Position numbers and translations under genes: made by a program. Under the pieces are notes generated by a model. It made no database searches and had not been told where the DNA came from. It worked only from the letters and a program-made list of their open reading frames with translations. Below, piece after piece: positions 54,381 through 63,883 of a DNA stretch of 64,000 nucleotides; within the stretch, counting starts at the first letter, position 1, and every line of letters begins with the position of its first letter. This stretch comes from Trinickia soli. GTDB taxonomy: Bacteria; Pseudomonadota; Gammaproteobacteria; Burkholderiales; Burkholderiaceae. The stretch covers positions 372,001 to 436,000 of the forward strand of contig NZ_PNYB01000001.1 in assembly GCF_002879855.1 (NCBI RefSeq), read 5' to 3'.

Positions 54381-55712
54381 TCAACGCGTGACCGGTTCCG
54401 CCTGCGCCTGTACGTACGTGCGCCGTCCCGCGGCATAACCGAACCCGGCCGCTACCACGCAAACGCCGACGCACATGGCGGCCAGACCATAAAGCGAGCC
54501 GGTCGTATGCATGAGCGCGCCCGCAACGAACGGCCCGCTCGACGCCAGCAGATAACCGGTGCTTTGCGCCATGCTCGACAGTTGCGCGGCTACGTGCGAA
54601 TCGCGCGAGCGCAGGCCGATGACGGTCAGTGCGAGCGTGAATGAGCTGCCTTGTGCAACCCCTAGCAGCAGCGCCCAACCCCATATCGTCCATAGCGGGG
54701 CGAAGAAGCAACCGACGAGGCTCACGCCCGTCAGCGCCAACGACAGGAGATTCACCACGCGTTGATCGCGCAGACGCGCGAGCAGGAAGGGCAGCAAAAG
54801 AGACGCGACGGCTTGGGTCATCACGCTTAGCGACAGCATGAGTCCGGCATTGACGGCGCTCATGCCGCGCATGCGCAGAACGGTCGGCAGCCAGCCGAAG
54901 ACGATGTATGCGAGCGACGATTGCGAGCCCATGAACAGCGTGACCTGCCATGCGAGCGGGTCTCGCCATAGGCCGGTGACGCGCCGTCTGCCGGTCGCCG
55001 CGTCCGCGTGCGCGGGCGGCAACTGGGTGGCCCAAACGATCATGGCCAGCCCTGCAGGCAGCGCCCATAGCGCCAATGCCCACGCCCACGCATTACCACT
55101 GGCCGAGGCGAGCCAATGAGCCGCTGCGTTGGCCGCTGGCGCCGTGATCGCAGCGGCTGTCGCTGCGCCGGCGCACATCGCTGCGCTATAGATGCCCGTC
55201 ATCAGTGCCACATGTTCCGGGAAGTCGCGTTTCACGACGCCGGGCATGAGCACGTTCATCAAACCGATGGAAAAGCATGCGATGACTTGACCGAGATACA
55301 ACGCCTGCCAGGAAGGGATGATCCGCAACGCAGTGCCGATCGTGAGCAGCACCAAGAGCACCAGCAACGCCCGTTCGCTGCCTAAACGACGCGCAAGCCT
55401 CGGGGCGAGCGGACCGAACAGACCGAAGCAGAGCGACGGAAGCGTGGTCAGAATGCTTGCTCCCGTGGGCGATAAATGGGTCGCTTTGGCCGCTTCCAGG
55501 AGGATCGGGCCGACGCTCGTGATGGGCGTACGCAGCGAAAATGCAATCAACGCGAGGCTGGCTGCCAGGATAAATGTGCCGGTACGGGAATGGTGTGGAT
55601 CTGTCACTTCTGCCAATGGATTGTTCGTAGCGCGGCGATCGGGCGACGCAGTGAATGAGAGAGGGGCGAATAGGCGAGGGCGGGGCGATCCCGCTTGGGA
55701 ACTATGGCCCAT
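54381..55712 (-). CDS. CynX/NimT-family MFS transporter
   Basis: The 443-residue protein has about 12 membrane helices after a polar N-terminal stretch of some 45 residues. The opening LALIAFSLRTPITSVGPIL and LMPGVVKRDFPEHVALMTG match the CynX/NimT group (cyanate or nitroimidazole-type carriers). The substrate is unknown. The ATG at 55712 is the only clear start. Confidence 0.88.
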   Translation of the reverse strand: MGHSSQAGSPRPRLFAPLSFTASPDRRATNNPLAEVTDPHHSRTGTFILAASLALIAFSLRTPITSVGPILLEAAKATHLSPTGASILTTLPSLCFGLFGPLAPRLARRLGSERALLVLLVLLTIGTALRIIPSWQALYLGQVIACFSIGLMNVLMPGVVKRDFPEHVALMTGIYSAAMCAGAATAAAITAPAANAAAHWLASASGNAWAWALALWALPAGLAMIVWATQLPPAHADAATGRRRVTGLWRDPLAWQVTLFMGSQSSLAYIVFGWLPTVLRMRGMSAVNAGLMLSLSVMTQAVASLLLPFLLARLRDQRVVNLLSLALTGVSLVGCFFAPLWTIWGWALLLGVAQGSSFTLALTVIGLRSRDSHVAAQLSSMAQSTGYLLASSGPFVAGALMHTTGSLYGLAAMCVGVCVVAAGFGYAAGRRTYVQAQAEPVTR

Positions 55713-56076
55713 GACGGCCGCTCGCCGGCCGTTATTGTACTTGTGGCGAGCGAGCGGGCTTTGGGGCCGGTGCGGAGCGTGTGGGAATGGGCGATTCGGC
55801 GGACAGAACGGACGCGCGGACAGACTTACATGACTTGATCGTGCAACGCCTTCGCTCGCAATGCGCTTTGGCGAATCGCTTCGTCGTGCAGTGCTTTTTG
55901 TCGTAGCGCTTCGTTATGTGAATGCGCTGTACTGCGCGGGGGGCGGAAACGGATTGCGTATCGAAGGGATCAATCAGCCCACGCTGTGGCGCACTGAACG
56001 GCAATTTTTGCAAAGTGTCCGCCTGGCGTGACCGCGAAAATGGAAGCTCGCTTTCAACACGATCAGGAGCCACCCT
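55713..56076. other. Intergenic region with 15-base tandem repeats
   Basis: The 364-base gap between the divergent MFS and VOC genes holds five imperfect tandem units at 55843-55917 (described separately). No complete gene is seen; a frame on the minus strand through the repeats encodes a pentapeptide repeat but lacks a start codon. Confidence 0.5.
55843..55917. repeat. Five imperfect 15-base tandem repeats
   Basis: Units start at 55843, 55858, 55873, 55888 and 55903 with a consensus near GCAATGCGCTTCGTC. Read on the minus strand they encode EALRQ-KALHD-EAIRQ-SALRA-KALHD, a regular helical pentapeptide, ending in a stop at QVM. It may be the tail of a lost gene. Confidence 0.7.
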
Positions 56077-56454
56077 ATGTTGGACCATGTATCTATCGGC
56101 GTGCGCGACATCGCCAAGTCAAAGGCCTTCTACGACGCCGCACTCGGCGCGCTCGGCTATCGATGCTTGCATGCGGGCGCGGATTCGTTGGGATATGGCG
56201 CGGAGGCCGTGCAGTTGTGGGTCTTGGTGTCCGATCGTCCAGTCGAGCCTGACATGCAATCGGGCCTGCACTTTTGTTTTGCGGCGCCGACGCGCGCAAG
56301 CGTCGACGAATTTCATGCGAGTGCGCTCGCGGCCGGAGGGCGCGACAATGGTGCGCCGGGACTCAGAACTGACTACGGGCCCGATTACTACGCGGGTTAC
56401 GTAATCGATCCCGATGGGTACCGCGTCGAAGCGTATAGCGCCGCACCGCACTAG
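56077..56454 (+). CDS. VOC-family protein (glyoxalase/dioxygenase fold)
   Basis: The 125-residue protein has the VOC metal-site pattern: H4 (MLDHVSIGVRD), H72 (GLHFCF) and a C-terminal acidic residue in DPDGYRVEAYS. It is probably a small metal enzyme or binding protein. The start follows an AGGAG-containing leader. Confidence 0.9.
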   Translation: MLDHVSIGVRDIAKSKAFYDAALGALGYRCLHAGADSLGYGAEAVQLWVLVSDRPVEPDMQSGLHFCFAAPTRASVDEFHASALAAGGRDNGAPGLRTDYGPDYYAGYVIDPDGYRVEAYSAAPH

Positions 56455-56803
56455 TTCCAAGTTGCCGTCCCGGAAGCGGGGGAGCAACCAAGGCGCGTCA
56501 TAAATTTCGTGTTCAAGGCATATGACGCTCCACAGGGGAAAATGCGCCTCGCAAACCCGCGCCCCCCCGGGAGGGCGGTCCGCGACAATCCTCCGAAAGA
56601 ACTAAGCCAACCACCCGCATAAGCGATCCTTAAGCCGGCTCCGTTCACACTCCGCTGATTCTCAGATATGGCTGCCGCTGCCGTGGGCAGCCCGAGATGA
56701 CGAGGAGAGGATCTCGCGAGCACAACGTTCGTCCGACCTGCTCCATTTCCCTTTTCCGCATTGGGTTTGCGGAAAATTAATTGAAAGGTTGGGACGGTGT
56801 GAC
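56455..56803. promoter_or_regulatory. Promoter region of the RND efflux operon
   Basis: This 349-base gap holds a perfect hyphenated palindrome, TTTTCCGC-N9-GCGGAAAA, at 56752-56776, 27 bases before the first gene of the efflux operon. It is a candidate operator or leader hairpin. A GC-rich stem lies near 56560-56580. No gene is seen. Confidence 0.5.
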
Positions 56804-58177
56804 ATGTCAAGCAGACTTCTGCCCATGCTCGGGGCAGTGGCAAGTGCGCTGGTGATCGGCGGATGCGCCTCGTATCACCCGCTACCGCTACCCGAGCACG
56901 CGCGGTTGGCCGATAGCATCGACGATATCCGGCATACGGTACCTGCCGCGGCACCCGTTGCGAAGGCCGTAGTTATCGACGTCAGCCAGCCCTTGAGCGT
57001 CGATCAGGTCGGCTTGCTCGCTATCCTCAACGATCCAGAGCTTCGGACAGAACGAGGCGAATCGGATCTCGCCCGGGCGGATTTGACCCAAAGCGCGATG
57101 CTGCCGAACCCGTCCGTGAGCCTGAGCTATGCGGCCTTGTTGGGCGGACCGGGCACGACGGGCGCTTTCACGGCGTCGCTGGCGCAAGACGTCGCATCGC
57201 TCGTGACCTATCGAAGCCGCGTATCGGCCGCTCGCGCGCATGTCTCCGAGGTCAATGCGAATCTGCTTTGGAACGAGTGGCAAGTTGCGCAAAAGGCCCG
57301 CCTGCTGGCCGTCGATCTTTATTGGGGCGAACGTTCGATCGAAAGCAGCGAAGCCACCTTCAAATCGCTGTCGAAGGAGGCCGCGGACGTCAGCAGTGCC
57401 GTGGACGCGGGCAGCATGGGTCTGTCCGAGCTCGGCCCCATCTTGGCCGCCAAGGCATCGGCCGAACATACGCTCGCCTCGATGCGTCTCGACCAGCTCA
57501 AGAACTGGCAGGATCTCGACGCGCTGCTCGGGATGAAACCCGGGATCCGATTTGCGATTGCCGCGCCCCACGTACCTAAGGTGCCGTCGGACCTCGACGC
57601 ACTGATTGCGAGCGTTCCGGGCAGGCGTCCGGACCTCGTGGCGCTTCAGCTCGGCTATCGTTCGGCCGACGAAAGCGTGCGTGCCGCCATTCTCGGGCAG
57701 TTCCCCGCATTCGTTCTTGGCGGCACGTATGGATCCGACACATCCGATGTCCGTTCAGCCGGCCCCACGGCGACGTTCGATCTGCCGATCTTCAATCGGA
57801 ACCAGGCCGAAGTGGCAAAGACGCGCGCCACCCGGCGCTTGCTTCACGAGCAATATCAGGCCCGGCTCGACGATAGCGTCTCCAGCATCCTTGCGCTCGC
57901 CGCGCGCAGCCACCGCATCGCCGCCTACCTGGTGAAGGCACGGCTGAGCGCAGTTACAGCCGAGTCGCAGGCGCAAGCGGCGCGAAGGGCCTACGCGCAA
58001 AGCGACCTGGATCAACGTTCGCTGATGGATTACGAAACGACAGCGTCGGATCGGCGTCTCGACGTATTCGGTCTCGAACGGGGACTCGACGAGGCACGCA
58101 TTGCCCTGGCATTGGAGCTTGGCTTGGGACTTCCGCAAACCCGCACAGCTCCGCTCGACTACCGAGGTAACGAATGA
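56804..58177 (+). CDS. TolC-family outer-membrane efflux lipoprotein
   Basis: The 457-residue protein has a lipoprotein signal with C21 (VIGGCAS) and two outer-membrane efflux repeats (LARADLTQSAMLPNPSVSL and FDLPIFNRNQAEVAKTRA). It forms the exit duct of the RND pump. The ATG at 56804 is preferred over 56789. The stop overlaps the adaptor start by four bases. Confidence 0.9.
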   Translation: MSSRLLPMLGAVASALVIGGCASYHPLPLPEHARLADSIDDIRHTVPAAAPVAKAVVIDVSQPLSVDQVGLLAILNDPELRTERGESDLARADLTQSAMLPNPSVSLSYAALLGGPGTTGAFTASLAQDVASLVTYRSRVSAARAHVSEVNANLLWNEWQVAQKARLLAVDLYWGERSIESSEATFKSLSKEAADVSSAVDAGSMGLSELGPILAAKASAEHTLASMRLDQLKNWQDLDALLGMKPGIRFAIAAPHVPKVPSDLDALIASVPGRRPDLVALQLGYRSADESVRAAILGQFPAFVLGGTYGSDTSDVRSAGPTATFDLPIFNRNQAEVAKTRATRRLLHEQYQARLDDSVSSILALAARSHRIAAYLVKARLSAVTAESQAQAARRAYAQSDLDQRSLMDYETTASDRRLDVFGLERGLDEARIALALELGLGLPQTRTAPLDYRGNE

Positions 58178-59223
58178 ATAATCGATGGATTCTTTGCGCC
58201 GTCGCATTGGCGGCCTGGTCGACCTACGCCGTTGCCGCGCCCGATGCCGGCACACCCAGTGTGCTCGTGACACAGACGGCCTTACGGCAAGGCAGCTTGC
58301 CACGCACGATCGAAGCATATGGTGTGGTTCAGGCTTCCGCCGCAGCGAGCCGAACCGTGATGGCGACGACTTCGGCGACGGTCCAGACGCTCTATGTTCG
58401 GGAAGGCGAAGCAGTCGGCGCCGGTGCCCCGTTGATGCAACTCGTGCCGAGCCCCCAAACAACAGCGGCCTATATACAGGCGCAATCGGCACTGCGGGTG
58501 GCGGAGCAACTTTCGGCGCGGACGACGCAGATGTTCGCGCAACATCTCGCGACTGCACAGCAATTGGCGGATGCGCAGAAGGCCGAGTCGGACGCGCAAT
58601 CGAATCTGGCAGCGCTGAAGGCGCAGGGCGCTGGCGGCGCCCAGGTGCTGCGCGCGCCGTTCCGCGCGATAGTGCTGCATTTGTCCGCATCGCAAGGAAC
58701 GGTTGTTTCGGCCGGCTCCCCCCTGTTGGACCTTGCCAGCCCCGAGAAATCGATCCTCAAAGTGGGCGCCGTACCCGCTCAAGCCATGCTCGTCGGTAGC
58801 GGCAACGCGGCTCGCGTAACGGCCGTCGGCGAAGACCAGAGTTGGCCCGCCACGGTCCTGCAGCGCGGCGCGATGATCGATCCCGCGACCGGCCTGGTCC
58901 CGATCGAGATCGCGTTGCCGCCCGGCCGCTTTCTTCCAGGCGAGGCGGCGGACGCCGCCATCACCGTGGGCCAGACGCAGGGCTACGTCGTCCCACATGC
59001 CGCCATTCTCGTCGACGATCACGGTGGCACTTACGTCGTGCAAGACGACGGCCTGAAAGCGCGCAAGGTGGCGGTCAGCATTGCCGGCGCACATCAAGAC
59101 CAGGATGTGATTCGCGGCGACGGATTGAATCCGAGCCAGCCCCTCGTTCTTTCCGGAAACTATCAGCTCGACGACGGCATGAGCATGCGCATCGAACAGC
59201 AGGGCAAGAAGGGGGAGCAATGA
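58174..59223 (+). CDS. RND efflux periplasmic adaptor (membrane fusion protein)
   Basis: The 349-residue protein has a signal peptide (about 1-22), a split biotinyl-lipoyl domain (VQTLYVREGEAVGAGAPL and SASQGTVVSAGSPLLDL), a helical hairpin (about 85-155) and barrel domains to the end. It links the pump to the outer-membrane duct. It overlaps both neighbours by four bases. Confidence 0.92.
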   Translation: MNNRWILCAVALAAWSTYAVAAPDAGTPSVLVTQTALRQGSLPRTIEAYGVVQASAAASRTVMATTSATVQTLYVREGEAVGAGAPLMQLVPSPQTTAAYIQAQSALRVAEQLSARTTQMFAQHLATAQQLADAQKAESDAQSNLAALKAQGAGGAQVLRAPFRAIVLHLSASQGTVVSAGSPLLDLASPEKSILKVGAVPAQAMLVGSGNAARVTAVGEDQSWPATVLQRGAMIDPATGLVPIEIALPPGRFLPGEAADAAITVGQTQGYVVPHAAILVDDHGGTYVVQDDGLKARKVAVSIAGAHQDQDVIRGDGLNPSQPLVLSGNYQLDDGMSMRIEQQGKKGEQ

Positions 59224-62200
59224 CATTCGCCGGATGGCTTCACCGTCATCGCCTCCCCGTTTTGGCGGTTGCGTTCGTTTTGACGATGGCTGGCCTCTAC
59301 GCTGTGATCAGCCTTCCCGTCGGCCTGTTTCCCCTCACAAGCTTTCCGCGCATTCGCATCGAAGTCGACGCGGGCAGCATGCCGGCGAAGCAGATGCTGG
59401 TGGACGTCACGGAGCCGCTGGAAGCGGCCGCGCGCGCAGTGCCAGGCGCCGTCGATGTGGCGTCGACGACCTCGCGAGGCACAGCGGAGATCTTCGTCGA
59501 TTTCCCGTGGGGCTCGGATATGAATCGGGCGCTGCTGAGCGTCGATGCGGCGTTCGCGCAAAAGATGTCCGATCTCCCGCAAGGCATCACCTATAGCGCG
59601 ATTCAAATGAGCCCGAACGTCATCATGCCGTTCGTTTCGTATGCACTGCAGTCCGACAGCAAGACGCCTTCCGAGTTGCGGCAGATCGCGCGCTACCAGA
59701 TTCTGCCGATGCTCACGGGAATTCCGGGCATTCGGCGCGTGGGCGTGCTGGGTGGCCAAACGCCGGAAGTCGAGGTGTCGATCGCCCCGCAAACCCTTCA
59801 AGCTTATGGGTTGACGATCGCGGACGTCGCGCAGGCGCTGTCCTCCACGAACACCGTCGCCGCGGTCGGGCGGCTCGAAGACAACGATTTGCTTTACCTC
59901 GCCGTCAGCAACAATGCCTTCACGTCGGTCGATTCGGTTCGCCAAGCCACCGTGCGAACCGGCAAAGGCAGTGTCGTCCCGCTGTCGCAGCTTGGCCAAG
60001 TCAAGCTGGGAACGGCACCTCAATGGCTGCTCGTCAACAATAACGGTCATCCGGCCGTGACGTTCGATGTCTATCAGCAAGACCGGGCGGATTCGCTGAG
60101 CCTCGCCAAGCTCGTACAGGAGCGGGTCGACGCATTCATGAAGACGCAGTCGAAAGCAATTCATCTCTCCAAGTGGTACGACCAAACGCAACTCGTGCGT
60201 TCGTCGATCGCTGCGTTGGAGGAGGCGATTGCGATCGGGCTGGTGTTTGCTGCAGGGGTGCTGTTCGCCTTCCTGCGCAACTGGCGCGTGACCGCCGTGG
60301 CGATGATCGTGGTGCCGATGTCGGTGCTTTGCAGCGTGCTCATCCTCTGGCTGCTCGGCATGACGCTCAACATCATGACACTCGGCGGGATTGCCGCCGC
60401 GATCGGGTTGCTGATCGACGACGTCATCGTCATGATCGAGCACATTGCGCGGCGTGCCGGCCATCCCGATCAGGAAGACCCGCACTCGAGCGTGCTGCAC
60501 GCGGCGCGCGAATTTTTGTCGCCCTTGTTCGGTTCGACCCTCGCCACCACGATCATTTTCGTGCCGCTGGCTTTCCTGGATGGCGTGACCGGCGCCTTCT
60601 TCAAGTTTCTTTCGCTGACGATGGCGTCGTCGCTGATCATTTCGTTCTTCCTGACGGCGTTCACCGCTCCGTTGTTGGTCCGGGCGATGATCGACTTCAG
60701 TTCGTGGACGGATCCCGGCCACGGGAAGGAAACGTGGATGCGCCGCATGCACGCGCGCTGGCTCGATGCGTTGTTTCGCGCGCCGTGGCTCATCGTGCCT
60801 GGGTTCGTCGTGCTGGCCGGTGCAGGGTACCTCGCGTATCACCACGTGGGCACGGGGTTTTTGCCACGCATGGACGAAGGGGGCTTCGTGCTCGACTATC
60901 AAACGGCACCGGGCACGTCGCTCGGCGAAACGAACCGCGAACTGCAGCAGGTGGAGGCGATCCTCAAGAGCAACCCTTACGTCGACACCTATTCGCGCCG
61001 CACGGGCGCGGGCCTTGGGGGAGATTTGACCGAGACTTACCAGGGGGACTTCTTCGTTCACCTCGTCGATCCGTCCAAGCGGCCCAACATCTGGAAGGTG
61101 ATGGACGATATCTCGGGTAACGTGACGCAGCGTGTCCCCGGCATCGATTTCGATACGCACCAACTGATGAGCGACATGATTGGCGACATGGTGGGCCGTC
61201 GACAGCCTGTCGTCGTTCAACTGAGCGCGAAAGACCCGGACGTGCTCGGCGGCATCGCCAAGAAAGTGGCGGATACGATTTCGAAGGTGCCCGGTGTCGA
61301 ACCGGCTTCGGTCGACCCAGGCGTAGTGCCCGCGGGTGACGCGCTGGATATTCGCGTCGATCCCGCCGCAGCCGCGCTCAAAGGGATGACGCCGGCTGAC
61401 GTGAAGGAGCAGGTGTACCACTATCTGCATGGCGCCGTGGTGACGCGTTACCTCGGTACGGTAGAGGATGTCGGCGTACGGCTTTGGCTCAAGGCACCGC
61501 ATTCGCCGATTTACCGCGATAGCCTCGCGGATCTGCCTATCCGAGCGCCAAGCGGTGCGATTTTCTCGTTGGGGACGGTGGCGACGACGCGCTTCGTTTC
61601 AGGGCAACCGCAGCTGACGCGAGACAACCTCCGGCAAATTGTCGCGGTAACGGCTCAAATCAGCGGGTCGCACGATCTCGGTTCTACGATCGCGGCGATT
61701 CGAAGCGCGTTGGACAAGCCAGGCCTGATCCCGGCGGGCGTAGCCTATACGTTCGGCGGGGCGTACAAGCAGCAGCAAATGGCCGTGCGCGGGATGATCA
61801 AGGTGTTCGCGGCGGCGGTCACCGCTGAAATCATTCTGCTGCTGTTCTTGTACCGTGAACTATTCGTGCCGCTCGTCATCATGGGCACGTCCTTGTTTTC
61901 GACGGGGGCGGTGTTCATCGGCCTGTGGGCGACCGGCGTCGAATTGAATATCACCGCAATGATGGGCATGGTGATGATCATCGGGATTGCGACGGAGATG
62001 GCGATCTTCCTCGTCTCGGAGTATCAGTTGTTGCGAGAGACGATGGGCAAGCGCGAGGCGCTGCGCGAGGCCGCGCTCAATCGTCTCCGGCCGATCACGA
62101 TGAGTACGCTCGCCATGATTCTCGCACTCGTACCGTTGGGTGCTGCCGTCAGCGGGTCGGGCGACCAGATGTTGCAGCCGTTGGCGATTGCCATCATCGC

Positions 62201-62300
62201 CGGGGCATTGGTGCAGTTGCCGCTGGTTCTACTGGCGATGCCGGTGATGATCGGATTGACCGGTCGCCGTGAGGATCGCGAGCCGGCTGCTTCTCATTGA
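59220..62300 (+). CDS. RND efflux transporter permease
   Basis: The 1026-residue inner-membrane protein has the RND layout of 12 helices and two large periplasmic loops. The helix-4 proton-relay pair is present in GLLIDDVIVMIEHI (about 400). The helix-10 position that is Lys in AcrB lies in GIATEMAIFLVSEY, where Glu occurs instead, so the class is neither a plain HAE1 nor a plain HME. The start at 59220 directly precedes the first helix. A long frame upstream overlapping the adaptor gene is spurious. Confidence 0.92.
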   Translation: MTFAGWLHRHRLPVLAVAFVLTMAGLYAVISLPVGLFPLTSFPRIRIEVDAGSMPAKQMLVDVTEPLEAAARAVPGAVDVASTTSRGTAEIFVDFPWGSDMNRALLSVDAAFAQKMSDLPQGITYSAIQMSPNVIMPFVSYALQSDSKTPSELRQIARYQILPMLTGIPGIRRVGVLGGQTPEVEVSIAPQTLQAYGLTIADVAQALSSTNTVAAVGRLEDNDLLYLAVSNNAFTSVDSVRQATVRTGKGSVVPLSQLGQVKLGTAPQWLLVNNNGHPAVTFDVYQQDRADSLSLAKLVQERVDAFMKTQSKAIHLSKWYDQTQLVRSSIAALEEAIAIGLVFAAGVLFAFLRNWRVTAVAMIVVPMSVLCSVLILWLLGMTLNIMTLGGIAAAIGLLIDDVIVMIEHIARRAGHPDQEDPHSSVLHAAREFLSPLFGSTLATTIIFVPLAFLDGVTGAFFKFLSLTMASSLIISFFLTAFTAPLLVRAMIDFSSWTDPGHGKETWMRRMHARWLDALFRAPWLIVPGFVVLAGAGYLAYHHVGTGFLPRMDEGGFVLDYQTAPGTSLGETNRELQQVEAILKSNPYVDTYSRRTGAGLGGDLTETYQGDFFVHLVDPSKRPNIWKVMDDISGNVTQRVPGIDFDTHQLMSDMIGDMVGRRQPVVVQLSAKDPDVLGGIAKKVADTISKVPGVEPASVDPGVVPAGDALDIRVDPAAAALKGMTPADVKEQVYHYLHGAVVTRYLGTVEDVGVRLWLKAPHSPIYRDSLADLPIRAPSGAIFSLGTVATTRFVSGQPQLTRDNLRQIVAVTAQISGSHDLGSTIAAIRSALDKPGLIPAGVAYTFGGAYKQQQMAVRGMIKVFAAAVTAEIILLLFLYRELFVPLVIMGTSLFSTGAVFIGLWATGVELNITAMMGMVMIIGIATEMAIFLVSEYQLLRETMGKREALREAALNRLRPITMSTLAMILALVPLGAAVSGSGDQMLQPLAIAIIAGALVQLPLVLLAMPVMIGLTGRREDREPAASH

Positions 62301-62719
62301 CCCGATTGCCGCTGCACGTAGTCGTGCATCGGCAATGCGTTTTCCGCGGCAAAACTCGAGACGAAGGTGAAGGCATCGGGACACGCGTCGCGCAGCGCCG
62401 CGTCAATCAGCAATGACTTGATGCCGTCATGCACGACGGGGCTGGCGAATTGGCGTCGGCGCTGAGTCGTCTGCGTTCCGCGCTCGGCGATGAAAAGTGC
62501 AACGACGCCTGCGAGGCGTTCCGGCCAGTCGGAAGGACGGAACGTGCGGCGTTCAAGCGTCAGGCCGACGATCAGATAGTGTGTCCCACCGGATGCGGGT
62601 GCGATCGAACCTCCGTCGCACTGCTGCGATGGTGGCGATTGCGGTGATTGCGGTGATTGCCGCGATGTTTCGCCGCGCCCAGGCGGCGCGTCCTTCTCGT
62701 CTTGCATCGTGCATCCCAT
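62294..62719 (-). CDS. DUF3579 domain protein
   Basis: The 141-residue protein has a low-complexity N-terminus with a SPQ repeat (about 22-35) and a DUF3579 domain from about 45 (YLIVGLTLERRTFRPSDWPE, SPVVHDGIKSLLIDAALRD). The family is confined to beta-proteobacteria and its role is unknown. Its 3' end overlaps the end of the RND gene by seven bases. Confidence 0.87.
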   Translation of the reverse strand: MGCTMQDEKDAPPGRGETSRQSPQSPQSPPSQQCDGGSIAPASGGTHYLIVGLTLERRTFRPSDWPERLAGVVALFIAERGTQTTQRRRQFASPVVHDGIKSLLIDAALRDACPDAFTFVSSFAAENALPMHDYVQRQSGQ

Positions 62720-62793
62720 CGAACCAAATCAGGACGACGATGGTAGGTCATGCAACCTGACGCCCGGCTGTCGGGCGATCTCCTTGTTTACGC

Positions 62794-63804
62794 CTATTTT
62801 TCAGCGTCGTCCAAGTACGCGGTCGTGTACGTTTTCGACAAATCGATGTCCGTTGCTTTCACGCTCGGGTCGATCGCCGACATGACGGTGAGTACCGTTC
62901 GAGGACCGTCGGCCGGCATCCGGCCGTCGACAGAGAACGTGAACTGATAGGCCTTGAGCGCGTGTACGTAAAGCGCCTTCCGTTTCTCGTAGTAGCTGCG
63001 CGGCAATTGCGCGACGATCTGCTCCGCGCTGTGCGTGTGGATATATTGCAGCGCTCGCACGAAAGCGTGAGTGAGCTTGCGTGCAGCATCTGCGTGCGCG
63101 TTCACCCAAGCGGCGCGCATATAAAGACATCCTGCCGGATAATGACCGCCCAGCGCTTCTCGTGTGCCCGCTTCGGTTCGCAAATCGATCAAGACCTTGG
63201 CTTCGCCGGTCGAGAGCAACTCCGACGCCGTGGGTTCGGTCGTCATCCCCGCCACGATCCGGTGAGCCCGCATGGCATTGATGAAGGTCATGTCCGCATC
63301 GACGGGCAACAGGTGATAGTCGCTTCTATTGAGTCCGAACTTTTTTGCCATGTATTGAGTGAGAAAATCCGTCGACGATCCCAGCCCCGTTACGCCGAGC
63401 GATTTCCCCTTGAAATCGGCGGGCGTTTTGATATCCGCGGCATGCGCCGCAGCCACGAGTTCGACTTCGCCAGGCGCCGACGCGAACTGGACCAGCGATT
63501 CCACTTCGGTGCCCTTGCTTTGCAGATCAATCGTGTGATCGTAAAAACCCACCACGCCTTGTACTGCGCCCGCGATCAGTTCGTCTTCGGCATTGACGCC
63601 CGCCGGTTCGGTCACGACGTTCACGTCCAGTCCCGGCTGCTCGAAATAGCCGAGCTGTTTTGCGAGTATCGCGGGCAGATAGATGATCTTGTCGATGCCC
63701 CCCACCATGAGGGTGATCGTATCCTCGGCATGGGCGGCGCGCGTCGCCCAGCACGCACCGAGCACGAGCGCGGCCATGGCTGTCGCACGTCTTGCAGTAC
63801 TCAT
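62794..63804 (-). CDS. NMT1/SsuA-type ABC substrate-binding protein
   Basis: The 336-residue protein has a Sec signal (about 1-26) and the NMT1/THI5-like fold (IIYLPAILAKQLGYFEQPGL, VGFYDHTIDLQSKG, GVTGLGSSTDFLTQY). Such proteins bind pyrimidine precursors, sulfonates or nitrate. No permease or ATPase gene lies in the window. The start at 63804 has a GGAGAG ribosome site. Confidence 0.88.
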   Translation of the reverse strand: MSTARRATAMAALVLGACWATRAAHAEDTITLMVGGIDKIIYLPAILAKQLGYFEQPGLDVNVVTEPAGVNAEDELIAGAVQGVVGFYDHTIDLQSKGTEVESLVQFASAPGEVELVAAAHAADIKTPADFKGKSLGVTGLGSSTDFLTQYMAKKFGLNRSDYHLLPVDADMTFINAMRAHRIVAGMTTEPTASELLSTGEAKVLIDLRTEAGTREALGGHYPAGCLYMRAAWVNAHADAARKLTHAFVRALQYIHTHSAEQIVAQLPRSYYEKRKALYVHALKAYQFTFSVDGRMPADGPRTVLTVMSAIDPSVKATDIDLSKTYTTAYLDDAEK

Positions 63805-63883
63805 CGTGGTCTCTCCACTTCGTATTTGGTGTAGTTCGTCGCGCGGCGAACACGCGTGCGACGTCTCGAATCCGGTATCCGGT

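Noticed and set aside
59163-61502. Minus-strand open frame of about 780 codons
   Set aside because: It lies antisense to the RND permease and is Arg/His/Asp-rich, a product of high-GC codon bias.
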